A stretch of DNA of 33,174 nucleotides. Origin: Streptomyces sp. ISL-36 (GTDB lineage Bacteria > Actinomycetota > Actinomycetes > Streptomycetales > Streptomycetaceae). The DNA lies in contig NZ_JAGGOS010000023.1 of NCBI RefSeq assembly GCF_018614205.1, positions 1 through 33,174 on the forward strand. The letters are read 5' to 3'. Positions 1 through 5,892 of this stretch are shown here, piece after piece. Each line of letters opens with the position of its first letter. The first letter of the stretch is position 1. Position numbers and translations under genes: made by a program. Below the pieces are notes generated by a model, which saw nothing but the letters and a program-made list of their open reading frames with translations, made no database searches and was not told where the DNA came from.

Positions 1-1
1 T

Positions 2-534
2 CTGAACCGGCTGGAGTCCGTCGTCGAGACAGTGCGGGCCGCGCTCAACGCGCTGGCCGCGGCCGCCCCGCAGTGGCTGGCCGGCCGAACGCCACCGCAG
101 TGGTTCGACCGCTACTCTGCCCGGCCGGAGGACACGAAGTTCCCCAGCCGGTGGGCCGCTCGGGTCGCGCATGGCGAACAGGTCGGCCAGGACGGCATGA
201 CGCTCCTGAGCTCCGTCTGGTCCGCCGATGCGCCTGCCTGGCTACGAGAGCTTCCCGCAGTGGAGTAGCACTACGCACAGCCAGACGGGACCAGCAGACC
301 GAGCAGTGGCAGAAGCGCTACGGGCACCGCGCAGGCATCGAAGGCACCATCGCGCAAGGCGTCCGCGCCTTCGGCCTGCGCAAATCCCGCTACCGAGGCC
401 ACCCCAAGACCCACCTGCAACACATACTGACCGCCGCCGGAATGAACCTCGTCCGCCTCGACGCATGGCTCACCGGCACACCACTCGCCCCCACCCGCAC
501 TTCACACTTCGCAGCACTCCGCCCCACCGGATAA
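2..534 (+). pseudogene. IS1182-type transposase remnant (internally deleted, frameshifted)
   Basis: Two pieces of one transposase lie in different frames. From base 2 to the stop at 266-268 the reading is N-terminal transposase sequence, including PQWF-RY and a PAWLRELPAVE end. From about 288 to the stop at 532-534 another frame encodes the C-terminal part, with EQWQKRYGHRAGIEGT, then GLRKSRYRG, KTHLQH and NLVRLDAWLTGTPLA. In family members the Glu of RAGIEGT is the last acidic residue of the DDE active site. The several hundred residues normally between these pieces, with the first catalytic aspartates, are missing, so no active enzyme can be made. The gene also runs off the left edge of the window, so the true 5' end is not seen. 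Family assignment is from recognising the motif pattern. The deletion and frame change are seen directly. Confidence 0.8.
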
Positions 535-551
535 ATCCGGTGGGGCGGAGT
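516..551. terminator. Perfect 17-bp hairpin across the transposase stop codon
   Basis: Arms 516-532 and 535-551 are exact reverse complements (ACTCCGCCCCACCGGAT and its complement) around an AA centre. The TAA stop of the transposase remnant lies inside it. It could end transcription from the element in either direction, or be the structured right end of the element. Confidence 0.65.
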
Positions 552-594
552 GAAGGGGCATTCGCCAACGGTGTCCGGAACTCCGGTGCCGCCC

Positions 595-641
595 CCGCCT
601 TGCGATCGGCCGCGCACCCTCCGCCTTGCGATCGGCCGCGC
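595..641. repeat. 21-bp direct repeat, two copies
   Basis: CCGCCTTGCGATCGGCCGCGC occurs at 595-615 and again at 621-641, a 26-bp period. A degenerate third piece (GCGATCAGCCGCGCG) overlaps the end of the TetR gene. It lies between the element remnant and the repressor gene and probably arose by slippage. Confidence 0.7.
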
Positions 642-643
642 GA

Positions 644-1288
644 TCAGCCGCGCGCCGCCGCCGCCGCGCCGAGGCCGCCGATGAGGAGGGCGGTGAAGCG
701 TTGGACCCAGGCCTGGTCGACCGGTTCCGCGCTGACCAGGGCGCGGTGGACCACCGCGCCCGCTATCACGTCGAAGATCAGGTCGTCGGTGCCGTCGATC
801 GCCCCGGGGTCCCGGTCGGCGGGGAGTTCGCCGCGCTCCTGGGCGCGCTGGCGGCCTTCCAGGACCAGCCGCTTCTGCCGGTCCACGATGGAGGTGCGGA
901 TCCGTTCGCGCAGCGGCTCGTCGCGGGTGGACTCGGCGACCACCGCCATCAGCGCGGTCTTGGTCTCCGGCCGCTGGAGCAGCGCCGCGAACTGGAGTAC
1001 CACGTGTTCGATGTCGGCCCGCAGGCTTCCCAGGTCCGGGAGTTCGAGTTCGTCGAAGAGGACGGCGACGGCGTCGACGACGAGTTCGTTCTTGTTGGCC
1101 CAGCGCCGGTAGAGCGTGGTCTTCGCGACCCCCGCCCGGGTCGCGACGTCCCCCATCGTCAGCTTGGACCAGCCCAGTTCGACCAGGGCGGCGCGGGTCG
1201 CCACCAGGATCGCCGTGTCGGCCTCGGCGGAGCGGGGGCGACCGGGGCGTCCCGTGGCACGGGGTCGGGGGCTGGTACGGCTGCACAT
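644..1288 (-). CDS. TetR/AcrR-family transcriptional repressor
   Basis: A 214-residue protein of normal TetR length. A basic N-terminal tail (residues 1-20, RPRATGRPGRPR) precedes the three-helix DNA-binding domain at about 25-70, whose recognition helix region reads MGDVATRAGVAKTTLYRRWANK. The remaining 140 residues are the variable ligand-binding and dimer domain; I cannot predict the ligand. ATG at 1288 has no convincing ribosome site, but later starts would cut into the HTH domain. It is divergent from the thioredoxin-TPR gene, with 287 bp between them. A dyad 12 bp upstream of the start fits autoregulation. The 3' end abuts the element remnant and repeats at 516-641. Confidence 0.9.
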   Translation of the reverse strand: MCSRTSPRPRATGRPGRPRSAEADTAILVATRAALVELGWSKLTMGDVATRAGVAKTTLYRRWANKNELVVDAVAVLFDELELPDLGSLRADIEHVVLQFAALLQRPETKTALMAVVAESTRDEPLRERIRTSIVDRQKRLVLEGRQRAQERGELPADRDPGAIDGTDDLIFDVIAGAVVHRALVSAEPVDQAWVQRFTALLIGGLGAAAAARG

Positions 1289-1299
1289 GGTGCTCGACC

Positions 1300-1317
1300 A
1301 TACCCGCCGGTAGGTAT
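1300..1317. promoter_or_regulatory. Probable TetR autoregulatory operator
   Basis: ATACC (1300-1304) and GGTAT (1313-1317) are exact inverted arms around an 8-base centre, and the interior CCCGCCGGTAGG is partly symmetric. Its size and position just upstream of the repressor start suit a TetR dimer site. Binding is inferred. Confidence 0.5.
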
Positions 1318-1335
1318 CGCGCCAGAGGTGCGTGA

Positions 1336-1351
1336 TGTGAGCCAGTTCACC
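1336..1351. promoter_or_regulatory. Crp-like palindrome upstream of the thioredoxin-TPR gene
   Basis: TGTGAGCCAGTTCACC contains GTGA, six bases, then TCAC, the symmetric core of Crp-family sites. It lies between the divergent TetR and thioredoxin-TPR genes. A weak TTGCCT (1361-1366)/TACGCT (1386-1391) promoter with a 19-bp spacer follows it. No experimental support can be read from sequence. Confidence 0.4.
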
Positions 1352-1437
1352 GGGGAGTTCTTGCCTCGGCCCGGGGGCTTCCAGTTACGCTACGACCTGT
1401 AGCGAAAGGCTTTGAGCGGCCCGAGCGACAACCACAC

Positions 1438-1530
1438 GTGCCGGGTGGGGACCCGGCACATCGAAACAATGAACCGTGTACGTCCGTACGCCTCGCATAC
1501 CGGCGGGAGGCCTGCGGACGGCACGGTTCA
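1438..1530 (+). other. Structured 5' leader of the thioredoxin-TPR gene (two strong hairpins)
   Basis: Hairpin 1 has perfect 9-bp arms GTGCCGGGT (1438-1446) and ACCCGGCAC (1451-1459) around GGGG. Hairpin 2 pairs TGAACCGTG (1470-1478) with CACGGTTCA (1522-1530) and CGTCCG (1481-1486) with CGGACG (1515-1520), with a small TA/G internal bulge. An inner stem pairs GCCTC (1490-1494) with GAGGC (1507-1511). No coding frame explains them. They end 30 bases before the ribosome site at 1561-1567, so they may tune translation or stabilise the mRNA. I do not recognise a known riboswitch class. Confidence 0.55.
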
Positions 1531-1575
1531 GCCATGGCTTACCGGTTACGCGCGCGGAAGGGGGAGGATGTACTC

Positions 1576-2541
1576 ATGCAGCCCAGAAACATGTCCATGA
1601 GCGGCGTCGTCGACCTCGCCGCGGTGAAGGCGGCCGGAGAGGCCAAGGCCAAGGCGGAGCAGGCGCGCGCCGAGGCCGCCCGGCAGGGTGGCTCCGCGGC
1701 CGTCGCCCCTTCTGCCCTGGTGATCGATGTCGACGAGGCCGGCTTCGAGCGCGATGTCCTGCAGCGCTCAGCCGAGGTCCCGGTCGTCATCGACTTCTGG
1801 GCCGAGTGGTGCGAGCCGTGCAAGCAGCTCGGCCCCCTCCTCGAGCGGCTCGCCGTGGAGTACAACGGCCGCTTCCTGCTGGCCAAGATCGACGTCGACG
1901 CCAACCAGATGCTGATGCAGCAGTTCGGCATCCAGGGAATTCCGGCCGTTTTCGCGGTGGTCGCCGGCCAGGCGCTGCCGCTCTTCCAGGGTGCGGCGCC
2001 CGAGGCGCAGATCCGGCAGACCCTGGACCAGCTGATCCAGGTCGGCGAGGAGCGCTTCGGCCTCACCGGCATCCCGGTGGACGCCGACGCGGAGGGATCC
2101 GCCCCGGCCCCCATGCCGGCCGGACCGTACGACGCCCTGCTCGAAGCGGCGATGTCCGCGCTGGACGCCGGTGACCTGGCCGGTGCCGTCCAGGCGTACA
2201 AGAACGTGCTCGCCGACGACCCCGGCCACCCGGAGGCGAAGCTGGGCCTGGCGCAGGCCGAGCTGCTCGCCCGGGTGCAGGACATGGACCCGCAGCAGGT
2301 GCGCCAGAACGCGGCCGACAACCCGGCCGACGTCACCGCGCAGATCGCCGCCGCCGACCTCGATCTGGTGGGCGGTCACGTCGAGGACGCCTTCGGGCGA
2401 CTGGTGGACGCGGTGCGCCGCACGGCCGGCGAGGAGCGGGACGCGGCGCGGCTGCGGCTCCTGGAACTGTTCGAGGTCATCGGGCCGGACGATCCGCGGG
2501 TGACGGCGGGCCGCCAGGCCCTCGCCCGGGTGCTCTTCTGA
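1576..2541 (+). CDS. Thioredoxin-domain protein with C-terminal TPR region (YbbN/CnoX-like)
   Basis: 321 residues. An Ala/Lys/Glu-rich, probably coiled N-terminus (about 12-40) leads into a thioredoxin fold (about 48-155) with the active site WCEPC at C79 and C82. From about residue 180 to the end is an alpha-helical tetratricopeptide region (YDALLEAAMSALDAGDLAGAVQAYKNVL, then GHPEAKLGLAQAELL). This architecture is that of the co-chaperone YbbN/CnoX, which holds oxidised or unfolding client proteins for chaperones. Here both active-site cysteines are present, so redox activity is possible, though Glu replaces the usual Gly of WCGPC. The start at 1576 is chosen for the GGGGAGG site at 1561-1567; upstream in-frame ATG codons lie in the structured leader. 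No signal peptide is present, so it is cytoplasmic. It is followed by a hairpin terminator. Confidence 0.88.
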   Translation: MQPRNMSMSGVVDLAAVKAAGEAKAKAEQARAEAARQGGSAAVAPSALVIDVDEAGFERDVLQRSAEVPVVIDFWAEWCEPCKQLGPLLERLAVEYNGRFLLAKIDVDANQMLMQQFGIQGIPAVFAVVAGQALPLFQGAAPEAQIRQTLDQLIQVGEERFGLTGIPVDADAEGSAPAPMPAGPYDALLEAAMSALDAGDLAGAVQAYKNVLADDPGHPEAKLGLAQAELLARVQDMDPQQVRQNAADNPADVTAQIAAADLDLVGGHVEDAFGRLVDAVRRTAGEERDAARLRLLELFEVIGPDDPRVTAGRQALARVLF

Positions 2542-2593
2542 CCCGTTCCCTCCCACCCGGGACGGCGCCGATTTGGCGACACAGTGACAGAAC

Positions 2594-2631
2594 GCGGCCG
2601 CGTTTTACCAAAACTTGGTAAACGCGGCCGC
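2594..2631. terminator. Hairpin terminator after the thioredoxin-TPR gene
   Basis: The arm GCGGCCGCGTTTTACCAA (2594-2611) pairs with TTGGTAAACGCGGCCGC (2615-2631) with a single bulged base and an AAC loop. It lies 53 bases after the stop codon. Confidence 0.75.
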
Positions 2632-2633
2632 TG

Positions 2634-2646
2634 TTACTTGCAGTAA
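2634..2646. promoter_or_regulatory. TTACT-N3-AGTAA dyad
   Basis: TTACT (2634-2638) and AGTAA (2642-2646) are exact inverted arms around TGC. The dyad abuts the preceding terminator. The same half-sites recur with a 4-base centre at 2763-2776, suggesting two sites for one regulator of the downstream exported-protein operon. Confidence 0.35.
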
Positions 2647-2760
2647 ATCGAACCCGCTTTTCTGTCCGGGTTTCACCCTCATCCTCCTGAAGTAGGGCAC
2701 CCGTCGGCTGCACCCTGTGTGGCCGCCCGACATCGCCCTGTCGTGGCGTGGTTATCGGGC

Positions 2761-2778
2761 CGTTACTAGTGAGTAACG
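2761..2778. promoter_or_regulatory. Palindromic operator candidate CGTTACT-AGTG-AGTAACG
   Basis: Perfect 7-bp inverted arms (2761-2767 and 2772-2778) flank AGTG in otherwise AT-poor DNA, 345 bp before the DUF6230 start. Shape and length suit a dimeric repressor. The cognate regulator is not identifiable here. Confidence 0.45.
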
Positions 2779-3122
2779 AACCCCCTTGTGCCCCGGCCCG
2801 GAATGGACAACGATCGGCGACGCTCGGTCCTCCACCGCACCAGCCCCGGCAACCAGCCGGGCCGCGGCGAGGGTCCCCACCGAGCGGGCCGGCGGTGACG
2901 CCGGCCGTGGACAGGGGGGTTCCTGCTCTCACCGGCAGGGCCTGTCCAAGGAGGTTGCGCGCAAGGCGTGGCCAGTGGTTGTCGCTCGGGGGTGATCGCC
3001 GGTGGATCGGACGCGCCTCGCGCCCGGTGTTCGGCGCTCCTTCCCGAGGACGTAGCACTTCTCCCATCCCAGGACGGGCCCTGGGCCCATCCGGAGATGT
3101 ACGTCCGAGAAGGAGGATTCTC
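2779..3122 (+). other. Gene-free leader region with small hairpins
   Basis: I see no supportable gene here. It holds three short perfect stem-loops: CCCGGC/GCCGGG (2845-2850/2856-2861), GGCCGGC/GCCGGCC (2887-2893/2900-2906) and CCCAGG/CCTGGG (3068-3073/3080-3085). The ribosome site AAGGAGG at 3110-3116 belongs to the next gene. No clear -35/-10 pair stands out. If transcription starts near the 2761-2778 dyad, the operon has an untranslated leader of about 340 bases. Confidence 0.4.
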
Positions 3123-3761
3123 ATGAAGTCCCAGGTTCGTGGCGGGACCAGATGGAAGCGGTTCGCCGTTGTCATGGTGCCGAGCGTGGCCGCGACGGCC
3201 GCGATCGGTGTGGGCCTGGCCCAGGGCGCGCTCGCCGCGTCCTTCAGCATCTCCGGCCAGGAGTTCAAGGTGAAGGCCGACAGCCTCGTCGGCAATGACT
3301 TCGTGCAGTACGGCAGCGTCGCGGCGGGCAAGGACCTGCACGGCAAGCCGTTCGCGGAGCCGGTCGGCGTCTCGGGCTTCTCCGAGGCCTGGATCACCAA
3401 CATGTGCCAGTCCGTCGTCACTCCGGACGTTCCGTTCATCGGGAACGTCTCCCTGGAGCTGCGCGCCGGTACGGACCCGAAGAAGCCCGTCTACGCGAAG
3501 GACATCTACCTCGATGTCTCCTCGCTGAAGGCGGACGCCGAGTTCGGCAACATCGACATCGGCGTGGCCGCGGGCTCCCTGAAGGACCCGGGCATCCAGC
3601 CGGGCACCCAGGCCAACCCGTACGGCTTCTCGCAGCGCGCCAAGACGGCGAAGCTGACCAACGTGGAGCAGAAGGCGTGGGCGACCACCGCCGGAACCTT
3701 CAAGCTCAGCAACCTGAGCCTGAAGCTGCACAAGGGCACCAAGGAGTGCTTCACCGAGTAG
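3123..3761 (+). CDS. Exported DUF6230-family protein
   Basis: 212 residues, function unknown. A basic N-terminus (RGGTRWKRF) and hydrophobic segment (about 16-39, ending AQGALAAS) look like a Sec signal peptide, though the segment could stay as an N-terminal anchor. The rest is predicted beta-rich by eye, with SISGQEFKVKADSL near the start and KLTNVEQKAWATTAGTF then KLSNLSLKLHKGTKEC near the end. Two cysteines (in NMCQS and TKECF) could form an extracytoplasmic disulfide. The start is fixed by AAGGAGG seven bases upstream. In Streptomyces, DUF6230 genes usually precede a DUF6114 gene, as here. Annotations as 'cholesterol esterase' exist in databases as I recall, but I see no hydrolase motif. 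A 133-bp gap with no clear promoter separates it from the next gene. Confidence 0.82.
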   Translation: MKSQVRGGTRWKRFAVVMVPSVAATAAIGVGLAQGALAASFSISGQEFKVKADSLVGNDFVQYGSVAAGKDLHGKPFAEPVGVSGFSEAWITNMCQSVVTPDVPFIGNVSLELRAGTDPKKPVYAKDIYLDVSSLKADAEFGNIDIGVAAGSLKDPGIQPGTQANPYGFSQRAKTAKLTNVEQKAWATTAGTFKLSNLSLKLHKGTKECFTE

Positions 3762-3894
3762 GACTCGGTGGCACTCCGGCAGTAACTGCCCGGCGGGCGC
3801 GGGCCGCCGACCGCTCGTGCGGCCCCGCCCGTTCCCGGCCATCGCGCCGCTTTCTCTACTTCTCAGCAACACCGCTTCCAGGGAGCTGTTTTCC

Positions 3895-4518
3895 ATGAGC
3901 GCCGAGTCCACTGCTTCCCGCGGAGTCCCGAACGAGCGCCGCTTCCACGACTGGCGAGGCAGCCGGCCGTTCTGGGGCGGCCTGTTCACCATGATCGGCG
4001 GCCTTCCGATCGCCTACTTCCCGTACGCCGACATGCGACTCGGCAACATGACGATCGCCATGGCGACCACGGGCGGCGCGGGAGCGCTGATCATCGGTGT
4101 GCTTCTGGTGACGCTCGGACTGACGATGTGGTTCCAGCCCATCGTCCGGGTGTTCGCGGGTGTCGCGGCGATCGTGCTGGCGCTGGTCTCCATCCCTGTC
4201 TCCAACCTCGGCGGCTTCTTCATCGGGTTCCTGCTGGCGCTGGTGGGTGGCGGGCTCTCCGTCGCCTGGGCCCCGGCCCCGGAGGTTGTGGAGGGCGCGG
4301 ACACCGCGGAGCGGGCCGAGACCGAGGCCGCCGTGGGCGAGCACAAGTACGACGGTCCGCCGCTGGGCCCGGAAGGCGACGGGGGCTTCGACACCGTCGA
4401 CCCGCTGCCGGTCCCGGAGCAGCGCGCCGGTGAGGAGCCGGACCCGTACGCGGGCCCCGGTGCGCAGGCGACCGAAACGACGATCGACGCCAACGGCGGG
4501 AGGAACAGTGCGGGGTGA
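3895..4518 (+). CDS. DUF6114-family membrane protein (four TM segments)
   Basis: 207 residues. Four hydrophobic segments lie at about 26-44, 50-76, 82-98 and 102-124, followed by an acidic, Pro/Gly-rich hydrophilic tail of about 80 residues. The motif FWGGLFTMIGGLPIAYFPY opens the first segment. It is an integral membrane protein with no enzymatic motif I can identify. ATG at 3895 follows AGGGAG (3880-3885). Its last 11 bases overlap the start of the next gene, so the two are almost certainly translated together. By context it may anchor or export the flanking secreted partners; that is inference. Confidence 0.82.
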   Translation: MSAESTASRGVPNERRFHDWRGSRPFWGGLFTMIGGLPIAYFPYADMRLGNMTIAMATTGGAGALIIGVLLVTLGLTMWFQPIVRVFAGVAAIVLALVSIPVSNLGGFFIGFLLALVGGGLSVAWAPAPEVVEGADTAERAETEAAVGEHKYDGPPLGPEGDGGFDTVDPLPVPEQRAGEEPDPYAGPGAQATETTIDANGGRNSAG

Positions 4519-5803
4519 CGAAACACAGTCGACGCAGTCGGCGACGGCTGGCGACGGCGCCACTCTGGCAAGAAGGGGTCCGCGGCACGCGGCACCGCGC
4601 AAGTCCCTGCTGAACAAGATCCAGGGGCCCGCGGGCAAGGCGATGGCCTTGGCGGCCATGCCGACCGCCGTCCTCATGGGCATGGGCATGGCTCCGAAGA
4701 TGGCCCTCGCCGACGAGAACGACATCCCCTTCGCGCCCGGTCCGTGCGTGACCCGCTCGGACGAGCCTGTGACCGAGGAGTCGACCAAGCCCGCCGAGAC
4801 GGGGACGCCCGAGCCCACGGCGAGCGCGAGTACGAGCCCGAGCCCGACCACGGAGCCGAAGCCGGACGCCACCGAGGAGCAGGAGACGCCCGCACCGGGC
4901 GCCAGCCCCTCGGCGGAGGAGACCGCGAAGGCGAGCACGGAGCAGTCGCAGGCCCCGACGCCCACCCCGACCGCGACGAAGAGCGTCAATCCGCTCGACC
5001 CGCTGGGCATCGGCGACAAGATCAAGGACATCTTCGACGGGCCGGACACCCCGCCGACGAGCACCCCGTCGCCGACGGCCACCACCCCGGCGGAGAAGCC
5101 GACGACGGCTCCCACCACGGCTCCCACCACGGCGCCGAAGACGGATCCGAAGACGGATGCGGCTCCCCAGGCCGACGCCCCGGTCGACAGGACCAAGGAG
5201 GCGATCAAGGACGCCGCCGACAAGGCGGGCGCCAAGGTCGAGGAGCTGTCCGAGGACGCCAAGGGCCTCGACGCCAAGAAGGACGAGGACATACCGGAGG
5301 GCGCCAAGCCGCGCTTGCCGTGCCCCGAGCCCGACCCCGAGGCGCTCGCCGCCGCGGAGCTGGAGCAGGGCCTCCCCCTCCTGCCGGACGAGCCGTGGAT
5401 CCTGAACAGCACGAAGCTCACGCTGAAGGGCCTCAAGTACCACGGCATCGTCGAGGTCAAGACGGGCAGCGGCAAGATCAAGAAGGTCCTGAAGTTCACC
5501 GCGAGCGACGGGGTCGACATCAAGGACCTGCACCAGCGCACGGTGCACTCGGACGGCCTCACCGGACACGTGCGGTCCGACAAGGGCTCGACGTCGACCA
5601 TGAGCAACGGCACGGTGACCATGTACACGGAGCAGCTGAAGGGCAACCTCTTCGGCCTGATCCCGGTCACCTTCAACCCGCAGACCCCGCCGCCGCTCGA
5701 CGTACCGTTCGCCATCTTCACCGACGTGGAGGTCATCCAGGCCGGCCAGTTCGGCGGCACGCTCACGGTCCCCGGCCTGCGCAACACGATCGAGCCCAGC
5801 TGA
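4508..5803 (+). CDS. Exported Pro/Thr-rich protein with conserved C-terminal beta domain
   Basis: 431 residues from a GTG start with GGGAGG at 4498-4503. Residues 1-60 hold a basic stretch and a hydrophobic segment (MALAAMPTAVLMGMGMAPKMALA) ending in an ALA-D signal-peptidase-like site. Residues about 70-260 are low complexity: Pro/Thr/Ser/Glu runs, then an acidic Ala/Lys/Asp helix-like stretch. The last 160 residues form a folded domain beginning WILNSTKLTLKGLKYHG and including TMYTEQLKGNLFGLIPVTF and FTDVEVIQAGQFGGTL. Hence it is a secreted or membrane-tethered protein whose long spacer could cross the cell wall. The C-terminal pattern T(D/N)VE...GT resembles the end of the DUF6230 product, suggesting related folds. 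No enzyme motif was recognised. It overlaps the DUF6114 gene by 11 bases and ends before a strong bidirectional terminator. Confidence 0.8.
   Translation: MRGDETQSTQSATAGDGATLARRGPRHAAPRKSLLNKIQGPAGKAMALAAMPTAVLMGMGMAPKMALADENDIPFAPGPCVTRSDEPVTEESTKPAETGTPEPTASASTSPSPTTEPKPDATEEQETPAPGASPSAEETAKASTEQSQAPTPTPTATKSVNPLDPLGIGDKIKDIFDGPDTPPTSTPSPTATTPAEKPTTAPTTAPTTAPKTDPKTDAAPQADAPVDRTKEAIKDAADKAGAKVEELSEDAKGLDAKKDEDIPEGAKPRLPCPEPDPEALAAAELEQGLPLLPDEPWILNSTKLTLKGLKYHGIVEVKTGSGKIKKVLKFTASDGVDIKDLHQRTVHSDGLTGHVRSDKGSTSTMSNGTVTMYTEQLKGNLFGLIPVTFNPQTPPPLDVPFAIFTDVEVIQAGQFGGTLTVPGLRNTIEPS
5104..5160 (+). repeat. 12-bp tandem repeats in the Pro/Thr linker
   Basis: ACGGCTCCCACC-type units encode TTAP repeats, followed by AAGACGGATCCG-type units encoding KTDP. 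It is coding slippage-prone sequence within the exported protein's linker. Confidence 0.6.
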
Positions 5804-5835
5804 TCGTTCGTACGAACCCATCCGGGAGCCGCAAT

Positions 5836-5878
5836 ACGAGGAGGGCCCCCGTCCGATCCGGACGGGGGCCCTCCTCGT
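5836..5878. terminator. Bidirectional terminator, 20-bp perfect stem
   Basis: Arms 5836-5855 and 5859-5878 are exact inverted repeats (core GAGGAGGGCCCCCGTCCG) around ATC. It sits between the convergent exported-protein gene and pyk, and can serve both. Confidence 0.9.
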
Positions 5879-5892
5879 GTGCGGGGCAGGCG

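Noticed and set aside
2786..2995. 69-codon open frame in the gene-free region before DUF6230
   Set aside because: No ribosome site, low-complexity composition and no recognisable motif; the region looks like leader and regulatory DNA.
2779..3122. Known riboswitch (SAM, c-di-AMP ydaO, cobalamin or TPP class) in the DUF6230 leader
   Set aside because: A CCCCGGCAACC string recalls SAM-type cores, but the rest of the conserved core is absent.
3856..5787. A 643-residue open frame opposite the DUF6114 and exported-protein genes, and similar long antisense frames opposite pyk/ackA (6179-8686) and pta (9289-10863)
   Set aside because: They are GC-bias shadows: composition is Arg/Gly/Pro or Ser/Ala-rich without domains, and the opposite-strand genes are clear.
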